This document shows positions 24,123 through 31,962 of a stretch of 32,014 bases of DNA, piece after piece (position 1 is the stretch's first letter; every line of letters starts with the position of its first letter). Below the pieces are notes generated by a model. The model was not told the origin of the DNA. It searched no databases and saw only the letters and a list, made by a program, of their open reading frames with translations. A program made the position numbers and the translations under genes. The stretch is taken from the NCBI GenBank assembly GCA_947504275.1, contig CANNHA010000014.1:1-32014 (forward strand). The letters are read 5' to 3'. The DNA comes from Flavobacteriales bacterium. GTDB taxonomy: Bacteria; Bacteroidota; Bacteroidia; Flavobacteriales_D; Sanyastnellaceae.

Positions 24123-25265
24123 ATGAAAACCGGTAAATCGCTCAAAGTCACCAAAAGACAACCTGCTCAAAAACAAAAAACCGTTCCCATCATTGGAGAT
24201 GGCGCAACGGCCAAAACGGTTAAAGGGAACAAAGAGCAATTTCGCCGTTGGCTTTTTATTGATAAACTTCTTAGTGGAAACAGCCGCGGCTATCGGGTCA
24301 AGGACATTACCCGAATGGTCAATGATTTTTTAGCCAACGAGGGTATTTTGCAGCGCAATGGCAAACCCAAGGTGGTGAGTGAACGCACCATCTATGATGA
24401 TCTCACAGCATTGGAGTCCATCTTCTCGCCAAAAGTTCAATTGGACCGCATCAAAGACGAAATGGATGGTGCTGGCTATGTTCGCTATGCGCAAGCCAAC
24501 ATGTCTATATTCAACGTGAATATTTCAGAAGAAGAATATACCCGACTAAAATTCATCTTGAACCAGAGCAAAGGAATGATTCAACCGGAAATCTTTGAAG
24601 AAACGCATGGACTAATTGACAAACTCTACAACCCTTCTTCCTTTGCAATATCAAAGCAACGCAGCATGCCATCCAACATTGTTCATATCGTACGAAATGA
24701 ATTGGATGGCAAATGGCTCAATGAATTGATTCAAAATATAACCAACAAACAATGTATTAGCATTGAATACAACAAAACAGGAATGAAAGGAATAAGATAT
24801 CGCCTGGCACCTTTGGGGTTGAAAGAATATCGTGGGAAATGGTATTTAATTGGACATGATTTGAATGATTCCTCGAGAGATCAAAAATTATTTCGTGTAT
24901 CACGCATTCAGAATATGTACCGTATAAAAGATGCTTTCCCTTCCATTACCGTTTATTTTGATCTTCAGGATTATTTCAAATACTCCATTGGCATACATCA
25001 AAAATTAAATGGAAAAACCATCAATGTTTCTATTCTGCTCAAGGATGCCTATTGGATTGAAGAACTGAGCCATTTTAAGGTCAACGAAACCCAATCCATA
25101 ACATTAATGGGCCAATATGCCATGTTGGAATTTGAAACCTATGAATCACATGAGTTGATAGAATTTATTATTTCATTGGGAACCAGCGCAGAGATAAAAT
25201 CTCCAGAGAGTGTAAAAAAGAAGTTGCTCAACCACTTAGACGATATCAAAAAAATGTATTCTTAA
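24123..25265 (+). CDS. HTH-WYL domain transcriptional regulator
   Basis: This 380-residue protein has a basic N-terminal tail, a winged helix-turn-helix (~38-100: RRWLFIDKLLSGNSRGYRVK ... SERTIYDDLTALESIFSP), a linker, and a WYL domain. The WYL core is visible (ISIEYN, then YRLAPLGLKEYRGKWYLIGH with W240-Y241-L242, then KLFRVSRIQNM), followed by a WCX-like tail. WYL domains bind nucleic acid or small nucleotide ligands. BrxR/CapW-type members repress phage-defence operons through inverted-repeat operators and release on infection. The -7 box and palindrome just upstream point to autorepression. The same palindrome recurs before two downstream transcription units, which are inferred to be its regulon. 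It is divergent from the AAA+ gene. Confidence 0.85.
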   Translation: MKTGKSLKVTKRQPAQKQKTVPIIGDGATAKTVKGNKEQFRRWLFIDKLLSGNSRGYRVKDITRMVNDFLANEGILQRNGKPKVVSERTIYDDLTALESIFSPKVQLDRIKDEMDGAGYVRYAQANMSIFNVNISEEEYTRLKFILNQSKGMIQPEIFEETHGLIDKLYNPSSFAISKQRSMPSNIVHIVRNELDGKWLNELIQNITNKQCISIEYNKTGMKGIRYRLAPLGLKEYRGKWYLIGHDLNDSSRDQKLFRVSRIQNMYRIKDAFPSITVYFDLQDYFKYSIGIHQKLNGKTINVSILLKDAYWIEELSHFKVNETQSITLMGQYAMLEFETYESHELIEFIISLGTSAEIKSPESVKKKLLNHLDDIKKMYS

Positions 25266-25273
25266 ATATTACA

Positions 25274-25290
25274 TCGCAACATTTTCGCAA
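25274..25290 (-). promoter_or_regulatory. WYL-operator candidate, site 2
   Basis: TCGCAACATTTTCGCAA is the reverse complement of site 1 with one difference. It begins 8 bp after the WYL stop. It is followed by TTGACATTTGCGTCA (25299-25313), which contains a second short palindrome (TGAC...GTCA). Confidence 0.65.
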
Positions 25291-25599
25291 ATCATCAATT
25301 GACATTTGCGTCATGATTCAATTCCTCAAATCCTATCTCTCCTCTCTTCTTCACTTTTTTTGTTTTCTTCAAACCACCCTCAAAACCAATACAATCAATA
25401 CTTTCCGACCAAACTTAGCACTCGTTGTTAGAAAAAAACACTTGACAAAAATTTCGATTTATATTATATTCAATGTCATGATGTCCTCGACCAACATTTT
25501 CGTCTTCTAACCCTTTCATTTCCTTCCCTTCCTTTCTACTCTTAGAAGTGGGGTTGCATTGTATTGTCCAAAAATTAACCGAAAACAAAAAAACAATAT
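25291..25599. other. Leader region between the WYL gene and the small-gene operon
   Basis: This 309-bp stretch has no convincing gene. A possible promoter is TTGACA (25442-25447) with TATATTCA (25465-25472) at 20-bp spacing from TTG, a partial match to the Bacteroidota consensus. A 65-codon frame at 25313-25510 is judged non-coding. Confidence 0.45.
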
Positions 25600-25809
25600 A
25601 TGAATCATGAAAACAGTCCTTTCTATGTTTTGCTCGCTCAACGTTCCGTCAACGATCCTCTTCCTGGCAAGCGGAAAATCATTAAAATCAATTCCGCTAT
25701 CTCTCCCCCCATATTATGGGAAGAAACACCACAAGATGATGAGGATGCACTAACTGGAATTGAACCCGTAAAGGTTCGAACCCTATTCCTCTGCCTGGGC
25801 ATCAATTAA
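25600..25809 (+). CDS. Small unknown protein, first gene of a three-gene unit
   Basis: A 69-residue frame starts with ATG, with no homology recognised. It has a basic centre (PGKRKIIKINSA) and an acidic stretch (EETPQDDEDA), and ends in VKVRTLFLCLGIN. It is followed after 46 bp by the next gene on the same strand, and the stretch between them is AT-rich without a terminator. The codon pattern looks like its neighbours, but the short length keeps the call tentative. Confidence 0.45.
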   Translation: MNHENSPFYVLLAQRSVNDPLPGKRKIIKINSAISPPILWEETPQDDEDALTGIEPVKVRTLFLCLGIN

Positions 25810-25855
25810 TCCATTTCTTCATTTCCCAACAACATTAACACTTAAAACGCTTTCC

Positions 25856-26158
25856 ATGAAAAAAACCAGAATCAACCACTTCACCATGACTGTTGCCAGC
25901 AGCAACGCCGAATTTCGTAAAATGTTCGAGGACATGCTCACTCAAATTCCAGATGGACCTGGAAGCTGCATTGTCATCGGATACAAAGACCAAGATTCAC
26001 AGATTATTGATCTTGTAAAGAATACCACCCGCCTAAGAAAAGCTGTACGCAGTGGCACCAAAAATTGGAACGACAAAAGCGTAAGTCGCTACCGTTGGAT
26101 TCAAGAAAGCGCTAAAACAAAAGGATTCGACACCATTAAAATTCAAATCATCGACTAA
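25856..26158 (+). CDS. Unknown 100-residue protein, coupled to the downstream gene
   Basis: The protein is small, basic and soluble. It begins KKTRINHFTMTVASSN, has a glycine turn (QIPDGPGSCIVIGYKDQ), a basic helix (TTRLRKAVRSGTKNWNDK) and ends DTIKIQIID. No family is recognised; an RNA- or DNA-binding role is conceivable from the basic helix only. Its stop overlaps the next start as TAATG (26156-26160), so the two are translationally coupled and their products probably act together. Confidence 0.7.
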   Translation: MKKTRINHFTMTVASSNAEFRKMFEDMLTQIPDGPGSCIVIGYKDQDSQIIDLVKNTTRLRKAVRSGTKNWNDKSVSRYRWIQESAKTKGFDTIKIQIID

Positions 26159-27204
26159 TGCAAAACACACAAATCATCACCTTTACACAATCGTGCATCG
26201 ATCAAAAATGGTATGCGCGCATTCCGAACTATCCAGGATCCCATAGCGACCTCGAAATGGTGGAAGGCGCAGAAGCCCTGCTCACCATCGAGTCAGAAGG
26301 ACTTCGTGTGGTCCAAATGAAAATAACCATCGAACCTGACGACCAAGCTCCAATGGTCTTTCACAAAATCGATGAAACCAAGGATGAGAAAGGAGCCAAC
26401 TACCAATTGATACACAACGGCTACCAAACCCACAAGGTCTGGCTTTGCGGTGTCATGGAGCATGTCTTTCAGGGATTTCCAGAAACACTCTATGTAACAA
26501 CCATTGACTTATACGACAAACTCAAAAGCGTGAAAGACGGATTCTTTGATGCCGCAAAACATTTCAAAATGAATAAGAAGATGGCCGAAAGAGAATGGTC
26601 TCTTTTAGAAGATACCGGTTTGTGGCTGATGTGGGAAGCCTTGGCGCTATGGACCAATCTAACGCAACGTGAAGACATTGGTTGGTTCTTCGGAGACAGA
26701 CAAGTCCTTCAATTTCTGAGCTTCCGAAGTTTTCTTTTCTTGCCCAAAAAAGACAACTTTCAAGAAAACGCTTTGCCTGAAAGATATATCGCGCGTACGA
26801 GATACTACCCCACTGAACTCACCATCATCGTCAACGATCCTTTTGTAGAAAAAGCCAAATCCTTTTTTGCAGAACATTTTCAAGGACAAACGCCTTGGGT
26901 GAAAGTTGTCCCATTCTCCTTGGTTGATTGGAAAGACATGAAACCTATTCCAGCTGAATACCTGGAGGAAGACATCATGATGGAGGCCGCGCAAATCACC
27001 CAATGGCCTATGGATGAGGTAGACCTGTGGAGAAGAATGGCGCAGAAAAAAGAACGTTTCGCCCTTTCATTGCTCAAAAACGCTTTGGACAGCGAAGTTG
27101 CTCAAGCACTCATGCCCTTGGAAGCAAGGTTACAAGAAAAATCAGCGAGCAAGATGAATCAATTGTGGTGGGACATTGCACATTTCTTGAAAAAAGAAAA
27201 ATAA
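26158..27204 (+). CDS. Unknown protein with N-terminal region resembling DUF6717-type proteins
   Basis: This 348-residue soluble protein begins with a segment (DQKWYARIPNYPGSHSDLEM, then VEGAEALL) and a later HKVWLCGVMEHVFQGFPETL. From memory these resemble Bacteroidota proteins annotated DUF6717, where they occur as 'WYADlPeW-GsK-DLEMV-GAD'; the family number needs checking. The second half (EDIGWFFGDRQVLQFLSFRS; RYIARTRYYPTELTIIV; SKMNQLWWDIAHFLKKE) is not recognised and has many Trp and Phe residues. There is no signal peptide, membrane helix or obvious catalytic motif. Start is fixed by the TAATG overlap. Ten bases after its stop lies WYL-operator site 3, which opens the next unit. Confidence 0.75.
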   Translation: MQNTQIITFTQSCIDQKWYARIPNYPGSHSDLEMVEGAEALLTIESEGLRVVQMKITIEPDDQAPMVFHKIDETKDEKGANYQLIHNGYQTHKVWLCGVMEHVFQGFPETLYVTTIDLYDKLKSVKDGFFDAAKHFKMNKKMAEREWSLLEDTGLWLMWEALALWTNLTQREDIGWFFGDRQVLQFLSFRSFLFLPKKDNFQENALPERYIARTRYYPTELTIIVNDPFVEKAKSFFAEHFQGQTPWVKVVPFSLVDWKDMKPIPAEYLEEDIMMEAAQITQWPMDEVDLWRRMAQKKERFALSLLKNALDSEVAQALMPLEARLQEKSASKMNQLWWDIAHFLKKEK

Positions 27205-27213
27205 TATTTTTTA

Positions 27214-27230
27214 TTGCAACAATTTCGCAA
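27214..27230 (-). promoter_or_regulatory. WYL-operator candidate, site 3
   Basis: TTGCAACAATTTCGCAA is the reverse complement of site 1 except for the central base. It lies 10 bp upstream of a near -7 box (TATGTTTA, 27241-27248) and 45 bp before the ADP-ribosylglycohydrolase ATG, a position where bound protein would block RNA polymerase. Confidence 0.65.
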
Positions 27231-27275
27231 AATACGCTAGTATGTTTAAAATGATCACCCTTATACCCATCGAAT

Positions 27276-28235
27276 ATGAATAAAAACAACAATCGCGCTG
27301 CCAACCACAGCAAAAACCTATTACTCGGCGTAGCCATTGGAGATGCCATTGGAGTACCCATCGAATTCATGTCAAGGCCGCACCTTGATGCCAATCCTAT
27401 GACAGACATTACAGGATGGGGAACCCATGAACAACCTCCAGGAACGTTCTCTGACGACACCTCGCTTACCCTGTGCTTGGCTGAGAGTATGGCTGAGGGC
27501 CTAGACATAGAGCAGCTCGGAAAGAAAATGTGCGATTGGTACCGCAAAGGCTATTGGTCAGCAGATGGAGATGTTTTTGACATTGGCATTGGAACGCGGA
27601 TAGCCCTTCAAAAAATTCTCAATGGATCGCCCGCCGTCTTGGCCGGAGGTAACACAGACATGGACAATGGAAACGGATCGCTGATGCGAATCGCCCCTTT
27701 GGCATTGGACAAAGCCTACCAAGACAGAGTGCTGCTGTGGAATACAATCCAAGCCGTATCCTCCATCACCCATCGTCATGTGCGTTCCCACCTAGCCTGT
27801 TTTATTTGGGTAGTGTTCTTACAAGAATTGATGGAATGCATGGACAAGCAGGAAGCTTATGAAAAAATGAAGCACATTGTCAATGCTTTCTTTGATCATC
27901 ACACCATTGAATCTAGGGAAAGAGAATTGTTTTCTCGTGTTTTAGAAAATGACATTCAACAAGTCGACCGCAGCATGATCAACAGTGGCGGTTATGTCTT
28001 GGAAACCCTAGAGGCCTCCTTTTGGTGCTTTTTGAACACTGACAGCTACAAAGAAGCCATACTCACCGGTGTAAACTTGGGCAGAGATACGGACACCACA
28101 GCTGCGGTCGTGGGTGCGGCAGCAGGAACATATTATGGTCATGAACAAATTCCTTCCCATTGGTTGGATGCGTTAACCCGAAGAAATGACATTGTAACTT
28201 TGGCTGAAAAGCTCCAAGCTAGTCTATCTTCTTGA
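27276..28235 (+). CDS. ADP-ribosylglycohydrolase (DraG/ARH family)
   Basis: The 319-residue protein shows the ARH/DraG metal-binding pattern throughout: LLGVAIGDAIGVPIEF (~16-31), GTFSDDTSL with S59-D60-D61-T62, NGNGSLMRIAPLA (~131-143), ITHRHVRSH (~164-172), and GRDTDTTAAVVGAAAG (269-284). The Asp residues in SDDT and GRDTDT ligate the Mg ions. The enzyme removes ADP-ribose from proteins, nucleic acids or small molecules (exact bond unknown). It has normal length and is intact. The next gene on the same strand starts ~60 bp later and encodes a predicted nuclease, so the pair likely forms one unit behind WYL-operator site 3. No ADP-ribosyltransferase is visible in the window. Confidence 0.9.
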   Translation: MNKNNNRAANHSKNLLLGVAIGDAIGVPIEFMSRPHLDANPMTDITGWGTHEQPPGTFSDDTSLTLCLAESMAEGLDIEQLGKKMCDWYRKGYWSADGDVFDIGIGTRIALQKILNGSPAVLAGGNTDMDNGNGSLMRIAPLALDKAYQDRVLLWNTIQAVSSITHRHVRSHLACFIWVVFLQELMECMDKQEAYEKMKHIVNAFFDHHTIESRERELFSRVLENDIQQVDRSMINSGGYVLETLEASFWCFLNTDSYKEAILTGVNLGRDTDTTAAVVGAAAGTYYGHEQIPSHWLDALTRRNDIVTLAEKLQASLSS

Positions 28236-28296
28236 ATATTCAAGTCCATTGTATTATTCAACAACCATGCTTCATCATTCATTAAAACAAAACAAC

Positions 28297-30204
28297 ATGA
28301 TCGTACTCAGCAAATCCAAATTCAAATTAGGCCTCGAATGCGCCAGCAAACTATTCTTTGCTCAAGATAAAAACTACGTCAACAAAAAACTGGATGACAC
28401 CTTCCTGAAAGCACTGGCCGAAGGGGGTTTTCAAGTAGAGGAATATGCGCGCCTTCACTACCCCAATGGAATTTTCATCCATGCACCCTATGGTGCTTAT
28501 GCCGAGGCTCACCATCAAACCATGAATTACTTGCTGCGCCATGAAAACGTCACATTGTTTGAAGCCGGATTTCTGGTTGATGGTTTATTCATTCGTGCAG
28601 ACATTGTTGTTAAAAAAGGCAACCACATTCAATTGATTGAGGTCAAAGCCAAATCCTATGACCTGGATAATGAAGACAAAACCATATTGACCAAAAAAGG
28701 ATTGCTGCGCAGCGATTGGAAACCCTATCTCTTTGACCTAGCCTTTCAAACACACGTTATTCGCACCTGCTTGCCGGATATGCAATTAGATGCATCGTTA
28801 ATGTTGGCTGATAAGAAAAAGATTGCTCCTGTCAATGGACTAAACCAAAACTTCCGTTTTACATTGTCTAAAAGTGTGAACAGAAATATTCAGGTAATGG
28901 ACAACACGCCTGTTCAATGGAATGATTCAGTGATGTTACTACTGCCACAAACCCAACTGGTGAATGATATCATTGCAGGAACCATTGAATACAGACCAAA
29001 TCAGTTTTTCACATCCTCCATTGTCCAATTAAAGCAGATCCTATTGGAAAAGGAATTCCCTGCAGCGCCATTGAAACAATCCATCTGCAAAAAGTGTGAA
29101 TTCAGAAAGAAAGACATCCATGAAGAAGGATTGTCTGGAATGGCCAAATGCTTTGCCCATCACAGACAACTGGACGAAAGCGCACTGTACGAACCCAATC
29201 TTTTGACGGTGTGGGACAATCGGGATGAGAAACTGTTTGCACAAGGACACTTCTCTCTCATTGGGTTAGTTGAGAAACAATGGAAAATCAAAGATGAAGA
29301 AAACCAATTCTCCAGAACCCGCAGACAATGGGTACAAATTGAAGCCGCACAAACTGGAGATATTGCAGCAGTAGTAGAAAAGGAAGGACTTAATCAATTC
29401 ATGTCTCATTGGAAATTTCCTTTGCACTTTATTGATTTCGAAACCTCACGCGTTGCGCTGCCTTTTTATGCGGGTCGTAAACCCTATGAACAAGTTGCCT
29501 TTCAATTCTCCCATCACGTAATGGATGAATCCGGTAAAGTAACACACGCACATCAAGAGCTTATTGCAGATGGTCTATTCCCCAATTTTTCTTTCATCAG
29601 GAAACTCAAAGCCAGCTTAGATCAAGACAATGGGACCGTTTTCACTTACTCGCATCACGAGAAAACAGTCATCAATGAAATCAAAGTACAATTAGAAAAC
29701 TCCCAAGAAATCGATGCGCCGGAATTGATTGCGTTCATTGATTCATTGAGTGAAGTCCGTTTCGTAGACCTTCTCCAAGTTGTCAAAAAATACTACTATC
29801 ACCCATACATGGGCGGTTCCAATTCACTCAAATTTGTTTTGCCAGCGATTCTCAAATCGAGTCCATACTTACGAAGCAAATATTCGCAACCCATCGGTAA
29901 AATTGGCTTAAGCAGTTTGAATTTTTCAGATCAACATATTTGGATCAATGCTGATCAGGACAATCCATACAAAGCGTTGCCGCCAATCTATGCTGAGATG
30001 CCTGCCATCATGCAATTAGAGGACGATCCAGAAATGTCCGATATTCAGGATGGGGGTGCTGCCATGATGGCCTATGCCCTATTGATGTACACAGACATTT
30101 CTCCAAAACAACGAGAATCCATTGAAGCCGCTTTACTCCGTTACTGCGAACTGGACACATTGGCCATGGTGATGTTGTATGAGGTCTTGAAGGAGGTCGC
30201 TTAG
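28297..30204 (+). CDS. DUF2779 protein: Cas4-like PD-(D/E)XK plus DEDDy exonuclease
   Basis: The start is set at ATG 28297 (MIVLSKSKFKLGLECASKLFF), the usual family N-terminus; earlier in-frame starts (TTG 28249, ATG 28267) add a non-conserved leader. The protein is 635 residues. The first half is Cas4/AddB-like: C15, then IRADIVV (Asp102), LIEVKAK (Glu115, Lys117), and C264-x2-C267 ... C285, consistent with an Fe-S cluster. The second half is the DUF2779 RNase H-like exonuclease: FIDFETS (Asp380, Glu382), VFTYSHHEK, VRFVDL, and RYCELDT (Tyr616, Asp620) of the DEDDy type. The protein probably degrades or trims DNA. It follows the ADP-ribosylglycohydrolase by 61 bp. Confidence 0.85.
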   Translation: MIVLSKSKFKLGLECASKLFFAQDKNYVNKKLDDTFLKALAEGGFQVEEYARLHYPNGIFIHAPYGAYAEAHHQTMNYLLRHENVTLFEAGFLVDGLFIRADIVVKKGNHIQLIEVKAKSYDLDNEDKTILTKKGLLRSDWKPYLFDLAFQTHVIRTCLPDMQLDASLMLADKKKIAPVNGLNQNFRFTLSKSVNRNIQVMDNTPVQWNDSVMLLLPQTQLVNDIIAGTIEYRPNQFFTSSIVQLKQILLEKEFPAAPLKQSICKKCEFRKKDIHEEGLSGMAKCFAHHRQLDESALYEPNLLTVWDNRDEKLFAQGHFSLIGLVEKQWKIKDEENQFSRTRRQWVQIEAAQTGDIAAVVEKEGLNQFMSHWKFPLHFIDFETSRVALPFYAGRKPYEQVAFQFSHHVMDESGKVTHAHQELIADGLFPNFSFIRKLKASLDQDNGTVFTYSHHEKTVINEIKVQLENSQEIDAPELIAFIDSLSEVRFVDLLQVVKKYYYHPYMGGSNSLKFVLPAILKSSPYLRSKYSQPIGKIGLSSLNFSDQHIWINADQDNPYKALPPIYAEMPAIMQLEDDPEMSDIQDGGAAMMAYALLMYTDISPKQRESIEAALLRYCELDTLAMVMLYEVLKEVA

Positions 30205-30287
30205 ATCAGAATAGGGGGTGAAGTAAGGAAGAGAATGATTAACTAAGCATCGGTAGAGATTGTCAATGCATGATTCAGTCTGACCCT

Positions 30288-31550
30288 TTATTTTCTCACA
30301 ACCTGAAACCGCTGGAAAGAACCACTACACTTCAAGAAATAAATCCCTTCGGACAATTGCTCGATGTTGATGATTTGATTCTCTGAAACGATTCTTTCTC
30401 GCATCACGACTTCGCCTAACACATTGAAAATTTCAAATTGATCTACTGATTCATTGCGATTGTTCTTTAAAACAACATGCGATGATGCCGGATTAGGAGA
30501 AAGCTGAATGTTTGAAGCCAGTGTCTCTTCTAAATTTTGAGAAAGCAAATTCAACACGTTGGAACGAGAAAAAACCAATGTGCGATCTGGATTGCAGCTC
30601 ACGCCTTCCACTTCAACCATGTAATTCCATTCATCTGCCGGAGGATTGAGATCCGTATACGATAAAATATTGCTGGCAACTGTTGCGACGAGATTCATAC
30701 TTCCCAAATTGTTTCCGCGATAAATACTATAACTCGCAAAATCTATTCCTTCATAAGCACTCCAATTGAGATTGATGTTGTTGTTCAATCCTGGAGAGGT
30801 GGTTAGATGTATCGTTTTGTGCACTGCACCTGATGGCTCATACACAAATCCGCAACTGTCTTTCAAACCAATCTTGTAACGATTGGCTTGCACTTGTGGG
30901 TTAGAGTTGATGTCTTCAAATGCTCCAGCCAGATTAAAATCTACCGAACCAATTTGTTCGAAAACATTGATTTCATTGGTCTCTTTGTACACCAATACTT
31001 GTCGTACTAAACTATTGGCAACAGGCTCCCAAATGATGTGGTTGTATCCTGAGGCAACATCCACCGTGACCAAACAAATGGGAATCAACGGCGGATTCGA
31101 AGGATCGATGCAGCCGGCTCCGCAAGCCAAACATTCGTTCCAGCAAACGACAGGAATGGTTAAATCCACATCTCCAATGGTGATGGAACGATTTCCGTTG
31201 AGCCATTGCTCGCAGAAAGCATCGGGTGAAAAAAACTCCGGGTTAGTCCAATCATTGCCATTGACAAATTTGTACTCGTACAATCCAGGCACAAGCTCAA
31301 TGGTAACAGACCAAATGCCATTCCCATTGTCGTTTAAAGCAATACCTCCTGGATTCCAGTTGGGCAGATCATTGTCTAAAACCCCATCACCATTGACATC
31401 CGAGAAACTACCTGCTAGATGAACTCCGTTGGGACTCACTATTTGACCGGACATATCTACTTGAAAAGTTACCTGAACCGCATTTGACATAAAAGACAAC
31501 CCCAAGAAAAACACCCACAATCCTATTTTTTTCAGCATTACCTTATTCAT
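30288..31550 (-). CDS. Secreted carbohydrate-binding-like protein with T9SS sorting domain
   Basis: The start is placed at ATG 31550 (MNKVMLKKIG); a longer frame begins with GTG at 31568, and ATG at 31538 (MLKKIGLW) is also possible. A signal peptide (MLKKIGLWVFFLGLSFMSNA) is followed by a starch-binding/CBM48-like fold (VTFQVDMSG ... VHLAGSFSDVNGDG ... WSVTIELVPGLYEYKFVNG), a Cys-rich turn (CWNECLACGAGC), then fibronectin-type-III-like repeats. The C-terminal T9SS type A sorting domain (IQLSPNPASSHVVLK ... LSEGIYFLKCSG) marks export. It probably binds extracellular glycan. The gene converges on the DUF2779 gene with 83 bp between; no clear terminator hairpin is seen there. Confidence 0.85.
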   Translation of the reverse strand: MNKVMLKKIGLWVFFLGLSFMSNAVQVTFQVDMSGQIVSPNGVHLAGSFSDVNGDGVLDNDLPNWNPGGIALNDNGNGIWSVTIELVPGLYEYKFVNGNDWTNPEFFSPDAFCEQWLNGNRSITIGDVDLTIPVVCWNECLACGAGCIDPSNPPLIPICLVTVDVASGYNHIIWEPVANSLVRQVLVYKETNEINVFEQIGSVDFNLAGAFEDINSNPQVQANRYKIGLKDSCGFVYEPSGAVHKTIHLTTSPGLNNNINLNWSAYEGIDFASYSIYRGNNLGSMNLVATVASNILSYTDLNPPADEWNYMVEVEGVSCNPDRTLVFSRSNVLNLLSQNLEETLASNIQLSPNPASSHVVLKNNRNESVDQFEIFNVLGEVVMRERIVSENQIINIEQLSEGIYFLKCSGSFQRFQVVRK

Positions 31551-31619
31551 TTGGAGGTGAATGTACACCTACAAAAGATTAAACAATGCAATGTGAAACG
31601 TATCTAAAACTATTATGCC

Positions 31620-31684
31620 GCTCCTACGGAGCTGGATTCTAGACACGATTTTCATCCCTATTAAAATTCCGCTCCTACGGAGCT
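31620..31684. repeat. Pair of 14-bp palindromes GCTCCTACGGAGCT
   Basis: Copies at 31620-31633 and 31671-31684 are perfect matches, each preceded by CC and separated by 37 bp. Each could form a short hairpin. GCTCCGTAGGAGC-type palindromes recur widely in Bacteroidota intergenic DNA (from memory). Confidence 0.75.
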
Positions 31685-31762
31685 AAAATTGCAAGGAAAT
31701 TAAAATACCTCCTCCCGATTCTTCGGGACCGATGTTCGATAGAATGACTAGCTTCTCATTTT

Positions 31763-31810
31763 GTTTCTGTTTCTGTTTCTGTTTCTGTTTCTGTTTCTGT
31801 TTCTGTTTCT
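31763..31810 (+). repeat. Hexamer microsatellite (GTTTCT)8
   Basis: Eight perfect GTTTCT units occur 11 bp before palindromic-repeat copy D, mirroring the octamer arrays that border copies A and C. Confidence 0.95.
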
Positions 31811-31821
31811 CGCTCTGAAAA

Positions 31822-31861
31822 GACCACCCCGTCTGCTTCGCATCCTCCCCTCCTTTCTTTT
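31822..31861 (-). repeat. Palindromic repeat, degenerate copy D
   Basis: AGACCACCCCGTC and CCCCTCCTTTC match copies B and C, but the middle hairpin (GTCTGCTTCGCATC) is altered and the right arm is absent. Confidence 0.65.
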
Positions 31862-31871
31862 ACTTTGACCC

Positions 31872-31962
31872 GTCCTAAAAAAAGTTTACAGTTTAACTGT
31901 TGTTTTTAGTGATTGTCCTGATACAAATTTACATTTAATTGTTTATCCTAAAATAGGTTTAC
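31872..31962 (-). repeat. Dispersed 18-bp motif, copies 3 and 4
   Basis: GTCCTAAAAAAAGTTTAC (31872-31889) and ATCCTAAAATAGGTTTAC (31945-31962) are reverse complements of the motif at 3088-3105 with two and one mismatches. A weaker GTCCTGATACAAATTTAC occurs between them. Confidence 0.6.

Noticed and set aside
22283-25265. BREX, CBASS or Pycsar system suggested by the WYL regulator
   Set aside because: No BrxA/B/C, PglX/Z, CD-NTase, cyclase or Cap effector genes are present; only the regulator type is shared.
25313-25510. 65-codon frame after WYL-operator site 2
   Set aside because: The translation is low-complexity and lacks domain-like structure, has no start context, and lies in an AT-rich leader. 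Its position just behind the operator keeps a small doubt.
27276-30204. Cas4 of a CRISPR-Cas adaptation module
   Set aside because: The Cas4-like half is fused to a DEDDy DUF2779 domain and there is no Cas1, Cas2 or array, so it is a DUF2779 protein.
30205-30287. Terminator between the convergent nuclease and T9SS genes
   Set aside because: No stable stem-loop with T-run could be found in the 83-bp gap.
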